From positions 1 to 60,835 of the forward strand of contig NZ_JARZHH010000067.1 of the NCBI RefSeq assembly GCF_029946515.1: a stretch of 60,835 nt of DNA, given 5' to 3'. Below, one piece after another: positions 45,218 to 59,112 of this stretch. A program made the translations under genes and the position numbers. Each line of letters starts with the position of its first letter. Position 1 is the stretch's first letter. The stretch comes from Polyangium sp. 6x1. GTDB taxonomy: Bacteria; Myxococcota_A; Polyangia; Polyangiales; Polyangiaceae. The notes beneath the pieces are model-generated. The model did not search any database, had not been told where the DNA came from, and saw nothing but the letters and a program-made list of their open reading frames with translations.

Positions 45218-45432
45218 CGCATACCGCACGAGGGCCCCCCATCGATGAGCCCCCGCCACGCTCCCCCTCCGTACCGAGGCCCCGTCGACGGCCCTTCGCT
45301 ACGGTCCGCGACCGTCCCGAGGCCCCGCCGACGAGCCTCCGCCGCGCTCCCCCTCCCTACCGAGCTCCCCTCGACGTCCCTTCGCTACGGTCCCCCTCCG
45401 TGTCGAAGCCTCATCGATGACGCTCCCCTGAA
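45218..45432. repeat. Second 43-bp tandem array (four to five units)
   Basis: Units start at 45261, 45304, 45347 and 45390, each 43 bp, with a degenerate copy from about 45218. The first and third share CTCCCCCTCC, TACCGAG, TCGACG and CCCTTCGCTACG. ATCGATGA recurs at 45241 and 45413, exactly four units apart. The sequence is unrelated to the array at 18 kb but the period is the same. It fills the spacer between the TOPRIM gene and the thiolase terminator. Confidence 0.8.
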
Positions 45433-45471
45433 AAAAAAGAGGCCCCCGCGCATCCGCACGGGGGCCCTCTT
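45431..45471 (-). terminator. Intrinsic terminator after the beta-oxidation operon
   Basis: On the minus strand a stem of GAGGGCCCCCG and CGGGGGCCTC (one bulged base) with a loop near GCGGATGC is followed by eight T (45438-45431). It lies 20 bp after the thiolase stop. It is the only strong intrinsic terminator seen in the window. Confidence 0.85.
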
Positions 45472-45490
45472 CAACGAAGGAACGTGGAAA

Positions 45491-46654
<1,164 letters not shown>

Positions 46655-46672
46655 GGTCGTCCTCGCCTAGTT

Positions 46673-49042
<2,370 letters not shown>

Positions 49043-49166
49043 CCGAGAAGGCTCCCTGGTTGTCGTTGCCGGCAGACGGGTACCGCGGAGGCCGGCCGGT
49101 GTCTACGGACAGATGCCGCGACGCGGCAGGTAGGGGCCGCTTCGCGCTATGTCCAGCGTGGCCCGC

Positions 49167-49577
49167 TCACACACCACGGAACGTCCGGCGCATCTCGGCG
49201 AGCCAGGCGCGGGCGGAGGCTTCTTCGGGGAAGAACCGGAAAGCGAGCTTCCTGTGCGCGAAGACGCGGGCCGCGTTGGCGATGAGCTCGGCGACGACCC
49301 GGAAACGGAAGCTGCCCCCGACGAACGCGGTCGCTTGCGCTCGTTCGTCCCGGATGGCCGCGATGCTGCGGCGGCACTCGGGCTCGACGCCCTCCACGCA
49401 GCGCAGATCCGCGAGCGTCAGGAGGTAGCGCTGATCCGAGAGCAGCTCGCCGCGCAGCGTGGCGTAGGCCTCGACGTGCGGGACGCGGATCATCCCTCGG
49501 AACGAGAGGACGAGCAGATCTGGGGGCTCGATCATCGCGACGTGCTCGCCGATCACGGCTTGCCGCAGTGCGGACAT
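49167..49577 (-). CDS. SpoIIAA-like STAS/SEC14-type protein
   Basis: The 136-residue product matches the SpoIIAA-like family of small proteins with alternating strands and helices, ending EEASARAWLAEMRR. The protein at 58594-59019 ends EASARAWLADRR and is a paralogue. The role in myxobacteria is not known. The ATG at 49577 overlaps the end of modC by 25 bp; a start at 49535 would remove that overlap. Confidence 0.72.
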   Translation of the reverse strand: MSALRQAVIGEHVAMIEPPDLLVLSFRGMIRVPHVEAYATLRGELLSDQRYLLTLADLRCVEGVEPECRRSIAAIRDERAQATAFVGGSFRFRVVAELIANAARVFAHRKLAFRFFPEEASARAWLAEMRRTFRGV

Positions 49578-50278
49578 GGTCCTTTTTCACCGAGCACGAC
49601 CTCCCGCGGCAACTCCCGGGCCGGTTTTCCGCGCTCGAACCGCACGAACACGTCCCCGAACGCCGCCGCCTCCTCCGCGTCGTGCGTCACGAGCACCGCC
49701 GGCAGCGACCGCCGCGCGAGCGCCTCCCGCAAGGACCGACCGATCGACAGCCGCGCGGCCCGATCGAGCGCCGAGAGCGGCTCGTCGAGCAGGAGCAACC
49801 TCGGCTCGGCGGCGAGCGCGCGCCCGAGGGCCACCCGCTGCCGCTCGCCGCCGGAGAGCGAGTCCACGCGCGCTCCTCGGAGCGCCGAGAGCCCGAGCTC
49901 GTCGAGCAGCGCGAGCACCAAAGGGCCGGGCTTCTTGCGCTCTTTGCGGGGCAGGCCGAAGACCACGTTGCCGAGCACGTCGAGGTGCGGAAAGAGCGCC
50001 TGATCCTGCGGCACGTACCCGATCCGGCGCGCCTCGGGCGGCACGTCGACCCCGCGCATCCAATCGAACAAGGCCTCCCCCGCGAGCCGCACGGAGCCTC
50101 GCGTCGGCCGGATCAGGCCGGCGATCGCCCGCAGCGTCACGGTCTTGCCCGCGCCCGACGGGCCAAACAGGACGAGCACGCCCGAAGGGAGCGTGAAGCG
50201 CGCCTCGACGGAGAACGCCGCGCCGCCGCGCCCCACGGTGACCTCGAGATCGACCTCCAGCGCCGGCGCGCCGCTCAC
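49553..50278 (-). CDS. modC: Molybdate ABC transporter ATPase, short form
   Basis: The 241-residue ATPase has Walker A GPSGAGKT (39-46), signature LSGGERQR (141-148), Walker B LLLLDEP (161-167) and the H-loop H199. Domain order fits ModC-type importers, but the C-terminal molybdate-binding MOP domain is missing; instead the protein ends with CPHCGK, a CxxC pair. The GTG start overlaps the modB stop (GTGA). Because of the absent MOP domain, another oxyanion cannot be excluded. Confidence 0.85.
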   Translation of the reverse strand: MSGAPALEVDLEVTVGRGGAAFSVEARFTLPSGVLVLFGPSGAGKTVTLRAIAGLIRPTRGSVRLAGEALFDWMRGVDVPPEARRIGYVPQDQALFPHLDVLGNVVFGLPRKERKKPGPLVLALLDELGLSALRGARVDSLSGGERQRVALGRALAAEPRLLLLDEPLSALDRAARLSIGRSLREALARRSLPAVLVTHDAEEAAAFGDVFVRFERGKPARELPREVVLGEKGPCPHCGKP

Positions 50279-50991
50279 GCCGGTGCCCGCCCTTCCTTGG
50301 GCCCGAGCAGGCCCGCCACGAGGACCACCACGACCGAGATCGCCGAGAGCACCCCCACGTAGAGCCCGGCGCGCGCGTCGTCGCCCTCCTGGAAGGCCGC
50401 GAAGATCTCCACGGGCATCGTGTTCGTGCGGCCCGGGATGTTGCCCGCGAGCATCAACGTCGCGCCGAACTCGCCGATCGCCCGCGCGAAGCCGAGCACG
50501 AGCGCCGCGAGCACCCCGCGCCACGCGAGCGGCAACGTCACGCGAAAGACGACCTCCCAGGGCTTGAGCCCGAGCGTGCGCGCCACGTCTTCGAGCTGCG
50601 ACGGCACCGCCTCGATCGACGGTTGCGCCGTCTTCACGAGGATCGGCAGCGCCACGACCGCCGACGCGAGCGCCGCGCCGGCCGGCGAGAACACGAGCCG
50701 AACGCCGAGCCCCTCTTCCAGGATCCGCCCGAGGAGCCCCCGCCGGCCGAACACCACGACGAGGACATACCCCACGACCGACGGCGGCAAGACGAGCGGC
50801 AAGAGCACGAGTGCGTCGACGAGCCCACGCAGCGCGTACCTTCGCCGCGCCTGGAGGAGCGCGATCGCGAGGCCGATCGGCCCGACGAAGAGCAGCGCCA
50901 AGCCGGCGACACGGAGCGAGAGCAGGATGGGAAACGACGTGGACGACTCCACCGGCGCGGATGCTACGACGCGGCGGCGCGCCTGGGCCAA
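50275..50991 (-). CDS. modB: Molybdate ABC transporter permease
   Basis: The 238-residue product has five or six membrane helices and the EAA loop EDVARTLGLKPWEVVFRVTLPLAWRG in shortened view (about 135-160), followed by GFARAIGEFGATLMLAGNIPG, typical of ModB. It forms the channel with ModC. No periplasmic binding protein gene (modA) lies on either side; the next gene is divergent. The start has no strong ribosome binding site. Confidence 0.9.
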   Translation of the reverse strand: MAQARRRVVASAPVESSTSFPILLSLRVAGLALLFVGPIGLAIALLQARRRYALRGLVDALVLLPLVLPPSVVGYVLVVVFGRRGLLGRILEEGLGVRLVFSPAGAALASAVVALPILVKTAQPSIEAVPSQLEDVARTLGLKPWEVVFRVTLPLAWRGVLAALVLGFARAIGEFGATLMLAGNIPGRTNTMPVEIFAAFQEGDDARAGLYVGVLSAISVVVVLVAGLLGPKEGRAPA

Positions 50992-51041
50992 CGATGTGCG
51001 CTCGCCTTGACGCCTCGCTCGGCCGAGCGATACCGTCTCGC

Positions 51042-52064
51042 ATGCCCGGCGTTTGGAAGCTCCTGCGAGCTTTCGTGTGGCCTCTCTGTGTCGCGCCCGT
51101 GCTGCTCGGGGCGCGGTCAGCGCACGCGCAGCAGGAGGCGGCCGCCGAGGCCCTCTTCGACCGAGGTTTGGCCGAGATGCAGGCCCGCCATTTCGACATG
51201 GCTTGCCCCGCCTTCGCCGAGAGCCAGCGCCTCGACCCCCGGGCGGGGACGTTGTTCACGCTCGCCGAATGCGAGCGCCTCTGGGGCAAGATCGCCTCGG
51301 CCTCGACCCATTACGCGGAATATTTGCGGCTCGTCCAGGCCATGCCGGCGGCGCTCCGTCAAAAACACGACGCGCGCGCGGCCATCGCCCGCAAAGAAAA
51401 AGCCGCGATCGAGCCCGCGATCCCCAAGCTCACGCTCGTCCTCCCCGGAAAAACCCCGGTCAGCGTCCGCGTGATGCGGGACGGCTTCGAGCTCGGCGCG
51501 GCCTCGCTCGGCACGGCGCTGCCCGTGGATCCGGGCGAGCACGTCCTCACGACGCAGATGCCCGGCGCCCCGCCGGTCGAGACGCGCGTGACCGTGTCGA
51601 AAGGCGAGTCGAAGACGGTGGAGCTCGACCCGCAGGCGAAGGCGGGCCCGACGAAGCCGGAGCTCCCTCCCCTCACGACGGGCCCCGTCGGCTCCCCCGA
51701 GCCGGCCGACCATGCGTATCGACTGGCCCCGACGTGGGCCTGGATCGCCGGGATCGGAGGCCTCGCCGCGCTCGGCGGCAGCATCGCGTTCAGCGTCGCG
51801 CATGCGAATGTCCGCCACACCGTGGCCACGCGTTGCCCCGACGGCACGTGCGACGAGCCCGGCCTCGCCGCGGAGTATCGACAGCGCTGGAACCGCGACC
51901 TCGGCCTCGCCGTCGGCTTCGGCGTGGTCAGCGCGATCGGAATCGGCCTCGGCGCCGTCGGGTTCGTCCAGACGTACCGGGACGCCAAGACGGCCGCGGC
52001 CATGACCCTCGTTCCGTGGGCCGCGAAAGACGCCGGCGGCGCCTTCGTCGTCGGCCATTTCTGA
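51042..52064 (+). CDS. TPR/PEGA-type envelope protein
   Basis: The 340-residue product has a signal peptide (to about residue 29, ARSAHAQ), a TPR-like helical part (about 32-120; LFTLAECERLWGK), a PEGA-like beta domain (about 125-200; VDPGEHVL), and two hydrophobic helices (about 230-250 and 285-305). It is the paralogue of the protein at 792-1712 and has the same order. The next gene starts 13 bp after its stop. Confidence 0.86.
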   Translation: MPGVWKLLRAFVWPLCVAPVLLGARSAHAQQEAAAEALFDRGLAEMQARHFDMACPAFAESQRLDPRAGTLFTLAECERLWGKIASASTHYAEYLRLVQAMPAALRQKHDARAAIARKEKAAIEPAIPKLTLVLPGKTPVSVRVMRDGFELGAASLGTALPVDPGEHVLTTQMPGAPPVETRVTVSKGESKTVELDPQAKAGPTKPELPPLTTGPVGSPEPADHAYRLAPTWAWIAGIGGLAALGGSIAFSVAHANVRHTVATRCPDGTCDEPGLAAEYRQRWNRDLGLAVGFGVVSAIGIGLGAVGFVQTYRDAKTAAAMTLVPWAAKDAGGAFVVGHF

Positions 52065-52077
52065 AAGGATGCGTCTC

Positions 52078-53481
52078 ATGCGAAGGGCCTCGCCGTCCGC
52101 GCTCGCACGCCTCGTCGCGCTCCCGCTCCTTTCGGCCTGCGCCCCGGCGCTCCAGGATCCGCTGCCGGCGTGGCAGGAGGGTCCGGTCGGCACGTTCCAG
52201 GCCGCGGCGGCCGTCCAGATCGGCGGCACGGGCGCGCGCGCGCTCACGGGCGTCGCGGCGACGAGCTCGGGCGAATCCGTCGTCGTGGGCCATTGCAGCG
52301 ACGGGCTCTTCCTCTCCGACAAACTCACGCCGTGTGTCGCCGACGAAAACCTCTTCCTCCTCGAGCTCGCGCCGTCGGGGGGGCTCATCGCGTCCGTCGT
52401 CGCGGGGGATCTCGGCTCGGTGCGCCCCCGCGCGGTGGCCGCGCGCGCGGACGGCGACATCGTCCTCGTCGGGGACCTCGCGGGCGCCTTCGATTTCGGG
52501 CCGAGCCGCGTCGAGAGCGCGGGAGGCCGGGACGCCTTCCTCGCGAACCTGACCGGATTCAGCCCGGGCGGGGACGTCCTCGGCGAGGCGACACGTTTCG
52601 GGGACGTCGCGGAGCAACGCGCGATGAGCGTGGCGACCTTCGAGGACGGCGGCACGCTCCTCGCGGGCACGTTCTCGGGCACGATCGACCTCGGGGGCGA
52701 CCCGCTCGTGAGCGAGGGGGATCGCGACGTCTTCGTCGCCGCGAGGAACGCCGCAGGTGAGCCTCGGTTCGCCGCGCGGATCGGCGGCCCGCTCGCGCAG
52801 CAAGCGGCGGCGATCGCGGCGACCCCGGATGGCGGGGCCGTCGTGGTTGGCGTCTTCGAAGGCGTGCTCGATCCGGCAAACGCGGCGGTCGTGAGCGCGG
52901 GCGGCGGCGACGTCTTCGTCGCTGCGCGGGGCGGCGCGGGCGAGGCGCGATGGATGCTCGCGCTCGGGGACACGGGCAACGAGGAGGCGGCCGGCGTGAT
53001 CGTCGATCCTGCGGGCCAGACGCTCGTGCTCGGGAGCTTTTCGGGCCGCGTGGGTCGCGGCGCCGCGCTCACCGCGACCTCGGCCGAGCGCGCGGCGTTT
53101 GTCGCGGCCATCGATTCCAAGGGCGCGCTCGTCAAGGTCCGGAGCTTCGGCGAGACCGGCGTCACGCGCGCCAGGGCGATGGCCCGGACGCCGGACGGAG
53201 GCGCCGTGATCGCGCTCGATTACACGGGCCGGATCGAGGTGGGGGATCGTGTCTTCGAAAGCGAAGGCGCCGAGGACGTGCTCGTCCTCGAGCTCGACGC
53301 ATCGCTGCGGGTGCTGCGCGCCGGGTCTTTCGGGGACGAATATGCGCAGCACGCGACGGGCATTGCCGTCGACGGGGAGGGACGCATCTTTTTGGTCGGC
53401 GATTTCGAGGGAACGCTGACGGTCGGGGACGACGTCATCACCGCCGCGTCGTCCGAGCCCTTCTGGATGCGGATCGAGTAG
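52078..53481 (+). CDS. Lipoprotein with SBBP-type beta-propeller repeats
   Basis: The 467-residue product has a lipoprotein signal (LLSACAP) and about seven repeats with the pattern GTFSG.IDLGG..L.SEGDRDVFVAA, known as SBBP-type blades in myxobacterial surface proteins. It is predicted to be surface-bound. I choose the ATG at 52078, because GAAAGGA is then about 8 nt upstream; the ATG at 52069 would be only 1-2 nt from it. Confidence 0.85.
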   Translation: MRRASPSALARLVALPLLSACAPALQDPLPAWQEGPVGTFQAAAAVQIGGTGARALTGVAATSSGESVVVGHCSDGLFLSDKLTPCVADENLFLLELAPSGGLIASVVAGDLGSVRPRAVAARADGDIVLVGDLAGAFDFGPSRVESAGGRDAFLANLTGFSPGGDVLGEATRFGDVAEQRAMSVATFEDGGTLLAGTFSGTIDLGGDPLVSEGDRDVFVAARNAAGEPRFAARIGGPLAQQAAAIAATPDGGAVVVGVFEGVLDPANAAVVSAGGGDVFVAARGGAGEARWMLALGDTGNEEAAGVIVDPAGQTLVLGSFSGRVGRGAALTATSAERAAFVAAIDSKGALVKVRSFGETGVTRARAMARTPDGGAVIALDYTGRIEVGDRVFESEGAEDVLVLELDASLRVLRAGSFGDEYAQHATGIAVDGEGRIFLVGDFEGTLTVGDDVITAASSEPFWMRIE

Positions 53482-55258
53482 AACCGCGACGGGCGAAGAC
53501 GACCAGGCCGGCGAGGATCGCGCCGAAAAACCCATTCCTCGCGCCTTCGGCGCTCCCGACCCGGCAGGAGCAACCGGACACGTCGACCACGGGGTTCGGG
53601 CAGGAGAGCCGCGGATCTTCGGGACACGTATCCGCGAAATTGGCGACGCCGTCGCCGTCGATGTCGGCGTCACACGCATCCCCCTCGCCGTCGCCGTCGA
53701 TGTCGCTTTGCTCCGGATCGGGCACGCCGGGACAAACATCGCTCGTATCGGCGATCCCGTCCCCGTCGTCGTCGAGGGCGTCGTCCGCGTCGCACGCGTC
53801 GCCGACCCCATCCTCGTCGCGGTCCTCCTGCCCGGCATTGGCCGTCCACGGGCAGTTGTCGCCCATCTCCGTGGGAATCTCGTCCCCGTCGGGATCGGCG
53901 TCGCACGCGTCGCCCGCGCCGTCGCCGTCCTGGTCCCCCTGTTCGAGATTGACGACGTCCGGGCAATTATCGTAGGCGTCGGGCACGCCGTCCCCGTCCG
54001 CGTCGACGCTGCACCCATTGCTCGGCGCTCCGTCGCAATCGCTGTCGATCGCGTCGCCGCACGCTTCCGCCGTGGGCTCTCCGGGCGTGGCGCTGCACAT
54101 GGTCGCGCCCGCACCGTCGCATACCATCATGCCCGTGCTCATGCAGGCGCCGACGCCCTCGCTGCACGCGTCCCCTTTTCCGAACCCCTCGTCCGTGCAG
54201 CCATTGCAATCGTTGTCGACCTCGTCGCACGTCTCCCCGCCGAGCGAACCGACGACGATGTTCGCGAGGGCCGCGGTCAGCGCGGCCTCGTCGGCCGCCG
54301 CGATCGCCTTTCCGGTCCCGCCCGCGCCCGCGATGGCGTCGTTGACGGCGACGCTCCCGAAATCGACGACGTGCGTCTTCACGCTCCACGAAATCCCTCC
54401 CTTGGAGAAACCCGTGAGCAGATCCGCCGCGGCGTCCGCCGCGTGCCCCGCGTCGTCGCAGCCTTCCGTGCCGGCGGTCAAAAGAATCACGCGGAGCGGC
54501 CGACAAGGTCGCTCCCCCGCGTCGGCCAGGGGCGACGGGAACGACCGATTCCCGTTCGGGCTGGTCCAGCCGACCGACAAATATCGATATGCGTCCCGGA
54601 GCGCCCCGTTGAGGGGTTTGCCGCCGGTGGCCCACACCTCCCTCGGTATCCCGCCGGAGGGCGAGCAATTGTTGTCGACCCATTGCAAGAGATCCGGGAT
54701 GTTCGGCGGGTCGAGCGGCGGCGCATAGAAATTGTCGCGCCGCACGGGCACCAGGATCTCGGCCCCGCGCCGGTCCTCCGAGCTCGGCAGCGAGCTCGGC
54801 TCCGGCCCGCACCCGGCCTGGGGCGAACCGCCCCCGGGATAATCGAGCCAGATGCACGACCCGTTTCCGTCGCTGCCACACGACGCCGAGCAGGCCAGCG
54901 TGGTCCCGCGGGCGAACGCAGCGAGGCCGAAGCTCACCTGGTCGCCATAGGCCTGGATCGTGTTCTTGACCGCACACTTCGCGTGCCCGATACGCGTGGT
55001 CGGGTAGCCGCAGCTGTTCGGCACCGCGGCCCCGCCCTGCGTGACGCTCGCCGTCATCGCGCTCGACGAATCGACGACAATCAAGAAATAAGGCTTCGCG
55101 CGCGCGGGCCACATCGCCGGCTCGAGGGCGCACTCGGCCGGTTCGGCGTGGCCGACGTTCGCATGGAGACCCGTCGCCGCGAATGCGAAGACGACCACAC
55201 GGCCGCGCGCGCCGCGCAACCCGCCCCGCATGGCGCTCCGCGCGCCCCCCGAGCTCAT
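53438..55258 (-). CDS. VWA protein with thrombospondin type 3 repeats and MYXO-CTERM-like tail
   Basis: The product has a signal peptide, a VWA-type domain (IVVDSSSAM as a degenerate MIDAS DxSxS, about 60-330), Cys-rich MopE-like stretches (CDEVDNDCNGCTDEG), then five or so thrombospondin type 3 calcium repeats (DADGDGVPDAYDNCPD, DQDGDGAGDACDAD and others), and a tail CSC..(20)..hydrophobic helix..RR of MYXO-CTERM type. It would be a calcium-stabilised surface protein sorted to the cell surface. Start options are ATG 55258 or 55231. The 3' end overlaps the convergent lipoprotein gene by 44 bp. Confidence 0.88.
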   Translation of the reverse strand: MSSGGARSAMRGGLRGARGRVVVFAFAATGLHANVGHAEPAECALEPAMWPARAKPYFLIVVDSSSAMTASVTQGGAAVPNSCGYPTTRIGHAKCAVKNTIQAYGDQVSFGLAAFARGTTLACSASCGSDGNGSCIWLDYPGGGSPQAGCGPEPSSLPSSEDRRGAEILVPVRRDNFYAPPLDPPNIPDLLQWVDNNCSPSGGIPREVWATGGKPLNGALRDAYRYLSVGWTSPNGNRSFPSPLADAGERPCRPLRVILLTAGTEGCDDAGHAADAAADLLTGFSKGGISWSVKTHVVDFGSVAVNDAIAGAGGTGKAIAAADEAALTAALANIVVGSLGGETCDEVDNDCNGCTDEGFGKGDACSEGVGACMSTGMMVCDGAGATMCSATPGEPTAEACGDAIDSDCDGAPSNGCSVDADGDGVPDAYDNCPDVVNLEQGDQDGDGAGDACDADPDGDEIPTEMGDNCPWTANAGQEDRDEDGVGDACDADDALDDDGDGIADTSDVCPGVPDPEQSDIDGDGEGDACDADIDGDGVANFADTCPEDPRLSCPNPVVDVSGCSCRVGSAEGARNGFFGAILAGLVVFARRGSTRSASRRARTTRR

Positions 55259-55392
55259 CGTGATCGTGGCCTCCTTGCTCGCCGATGCTGGCATGTCGGA
55301 TCGGTTCCTTGCAAGAACGCGGCCCGATCTCCACGCGCGAGGGTTCGGCGCGACGCTTCTCTTCGAACCGGCGCCGCGCTATGGTCCCACAC

Positions 55393-56832
<1,440 letters not shown>

Positions 56833-56902
56833 GCCCTGCCGCAGGCTGGATCCCCCTCGATCCAGTTGCCGGGACGAACGTCGCGCCGAACGAACGTGGT
56901 GC

Positions 56903-57943
56903 ATGGCCACGACCAAACGCGCCGCACCCCGCTCGAAGAAAGCGCCCGAGACGGCCGCCGCCGCGCCGCCGATCGAGTCCGCACCGCCGGTGAAACGAGC
57001 TCGCCGCAAGAAGGGCCCCGCCGAGGGATCCCGCGGCTTGCCCGCCGGCGTCCTGCTCGCCGGCCCCGTCCCGCCCGAGGTCGACGCCCTCGCGCACGCC
57101 ATCCAGGAGGACGGCGGCTCGGTCCTCGCCGTCTACCGCGACCCGCTCGGCGCCCATCCCACCGTCCTCGCGGGCCTCCCCCTCGACCGCGTCGAGCCCA
57201 CGCCCTTCCAGCGTGATCTCTCCGAGGCCCACGCGAAAAAGCTCGCCGCCGTGATCGACAAGATCGGCACCTTCCTCGACCCGATCATCGCCTTCCGGCG
57301 GCCCGACGGCCGCTACTGGACCCCGAACGGCCGCCACCGCCTCGAAGCGATGAAGCGCCTCGGCGGCCGCGCCCTCGTCGCCCTCGTCGTGCCGGACGAG
57401 CGCGTCGCCTACCAGATCCTCGCCCTCAACACCGAGAAGGCCCACAACGTCCGCGAGCGCGCGCTCGAGGTCATCCGCATGGCCCGCTCCCTCGCCGAGG
57501 CGGGCTCGGACCGCACCGAGGCGGATTTTTCCTTCGAGTTCGAGGAGCCCGCGCTGCTCACGCTCGGCCTCTGCTACGAGGCCCGCCCGCGCTTCTCGGG
57601 CGGCTCGTACCACGGCATCCTCCGGGCCACGGACGCCTTCCTCGACGTCTCGCTCGAAGACGCGCTCGCCCACCGCGAGGCCGAGGCGCAGAAGCTCCTC
57701 GCGCTCGACGATCGCGTCACCGAGATCGCCGCCGCCCTCAAGGCCCGCGGCTTCGAAAGCCCCTTCCTCAAGCCCTTCGTCGTCGCGCGGCTGAACCCGC
57801 TCCGCTTCCGCAAGGGCGCCGCGATGGCCGTGGACGACGTCCTCGATCACATGCTCGACGCCGCCCGCGCGTTCGACGTCGGCCGGGTGCGCCATGACCA
57901 GATCGCCCGCGCGGCGGGACCGCCGATGGAAGAGGCGGCCTGA
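56903..57943 (+). CDS. ParB-like domain protein
   Basis: The 346-residue product has a basic Ala/Lys start (to about 45), then a ParB/Srx-like domain (about 95-170: LDRVEPTPFQRDLS, the nucleotide-type motif NGRHRLEAMKRLGG) and a helical C-terminal part. No parA or parS is nearby, so it is more likely a ParB-fold regulator or CTP-binding protein than a chromosome partition protein. Confidence 0.88.
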   Translation: MATTKRAAPRSKKAPETAAAAPPIESAPPVKRARRKKGPAEGSRGLPAGVLLAGPVPPEVDALAHAIQEDGGSVLAVYRDPLGAHPTVLAGLPLDRVEPTPFQRDLSEAHAKKLAAVIDKIGTFLDPIIAFRRPDGRYWTPNGRHRLEAMKRLGGRALVALVVPDERVAYQILALNTEKAHNVRERALEVIRMARSLAEAGSDRTEADFSFEFEEPALLTLGLCYEARPRFSGGSYHGILRATDAFLDVSLEDALAHREAEAQKLLALDDRVTEIAAALKARGFESPFLKPFVVARLNPLRFRKGAAMAVDDVLDHMLDAARAFDVGRVRHDQIARAAGPPMEEAA

Positions 57944-57999
57944 CCGAGCCCTCTTCCGGATTGTTGGCAAGCGGCGCGCGGCTCTCCCATAGTCCGGGG

Positions 58000-58584
58000 A
58001 TGCGGTGGCGAGACGCGTATCCGTTCGGCCTGGTCTCCCTGGCCCTGCTCGGTTGTGGCGCGGGCAGCGAGGCGACCCCTCCGCCGGCTGCGCCCAAGGC
58101 CCCGACGGCGTCGGGACAAGCTGACAAGGGCCCGGCGAAGGCCCCGGACAAGCTCGAACGGGAGGCCTTGAAGACCGTCCTGCCGATGGGCCTGCCGTGG
58201 CTGCTCCGCCGCGTCTGGCCCGAGGAGGTCTTCCGCGAGGGCAAGTTCGTCGGCTGGCGCCTCGTGGCCATCCCGGAGGAGTGGACCGGCCTCGACGTCC
58301 GCCCCGACGACGTCGTCACGCGCGTCAACGGCAAGACCGTCGAGACCCCCGAGCAGCTTTGGGACGCGTGGACCTCGCTCGCCACGGCGCCCGAGCTCCG
58401 CGTCACCTACGAGCGCGGCGCCGAGACCAAGGAGATCGTCCTGCCGATCGCTGGCGCCCCCGCGCCCGAGCTCCTGGCCTCCCTCACGAACCCCTCCCCG
58501 CCGCCGCGCAAGGCGGCATCGAAGCGCGGCACGATCGTCATCGAGAGCCGCGAGCCGACCGGCGACGATCCCGACGCCAAGTAA
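58000..58584 (+). CDS. Small lipoprotein with PDZ-like domain
   Basis: The 194-residue product has a lipoprotein signal (C19 in LALLGC), an Ala/Pro linker, and a PDZ-like domain (about 85-155; LDVRPDDVVTRVNGKTVETPEQLWDAW) as in GspC-type or DegP-type proteins. No protease domain is present. It may bind C-termini of envelope proteins. It converges on the SpoIIAA-like gene with 9 bp between stops. Confidence 0.85.
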   Translation: MRWRDAYPFGLVSLALLGCGAGSEATPPPAAPKAPTASGQADKGPAKAPDKLEREALKTVLPMGLPWLLRRVWPEEVFREGKFVGWRLVAIPEEWTGLDVRPDDVVTRVNGKTVETPEQLWDAWTSLATAPELRVTYERGAETKEIVLPIAGAPAPELLASLTNPSPPPRKAASKRGTIVIESREPTGDDPDAK

Positions 58585-58593
58585 CGCCCCCGC

Positions 58594-59019
58594 CTACATC
58601 ACGCTCTTGCGGCTCCGCCCCCTGCGCCGATCGGCGAGCCATGCACGGGCGCTCGCTTCGTTGTCGAATACCTTCCCATGCATCTTCACGCCGAACGCGC
58701 GGATCATGCGCGTCAAGAATTCCATCGACGTGCGGTGGAAAAACCTGCGCGCCACGTACGCCGTCGTGCGCGGGGGCGAGTCTCGGTAGAGCTTGGCCGT
58801 CTCGGTGAGCGCGCCTGGCGAAATGGCGAGCTCCTCGCCCAGCAAGACCAGGTTGTAGATGTGCGGCGGGCCCTCGTCCCACACCGGCCGTTCGAGCTTT
58901 CGGAGCTCCCCGACGTGCGCGCCGGTCGCGGTCCCGTGCGGGAACCGATACACGAAAAAATCGGGCTCCTCGCGCTCGATGCAGTGCTCGCCTGCCGTGA
59001 ACGTCTCGGGGGTCATCAT
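58594..59019 (-). CDS. SpoIIAA-like STAS/SEC14-type protein
   Basis: The 141-residue product ends EASARAWLADRR, as in the paralogue at 49167-49577. It has the same strand-helix alternation (PDFFVYRF, IYNLVLLG, TAYVARRF, KVFDNEASA). The first two codons are both ATG; a GGAGGG site upstream favours the second (59016). Function is unknown; the family includes ligand- or lipid-binding folds. Confidence 0.72.
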   Translation of the reverse strand: MMTPETFTAGEHCIEREEPDFFVYRFPHGTATGAHVGELRKLERPVWDEGPPHIYNLVLLGEELAISPGALTETAKLYRDSPPRTTAYVARRFFHRTSMEFLTRMIRAFGVKMHGKVFDNEASARAWLADRRRGRSRKSVM

Positions 59020-59112
59020 CCCTCCCTATGGCGACGGTTTTCCGAGTTCTGGAAGGGACGATGATGGCGGCACGCGGGGCACCTCGCAAGCGACGAGGGC
59101 CGCGAAGCAGGA

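Noticed and set aside
51042-52064. The gene next to modB as modA
   Set aside because: It is on the other strand and codes for a TPR/PEGA protein, not a periplasmic binding protein.
56903-57943. The ParB-like gene as part of a chromosome partition locus
   Set aside because: No parA, parS or origin feature is near.
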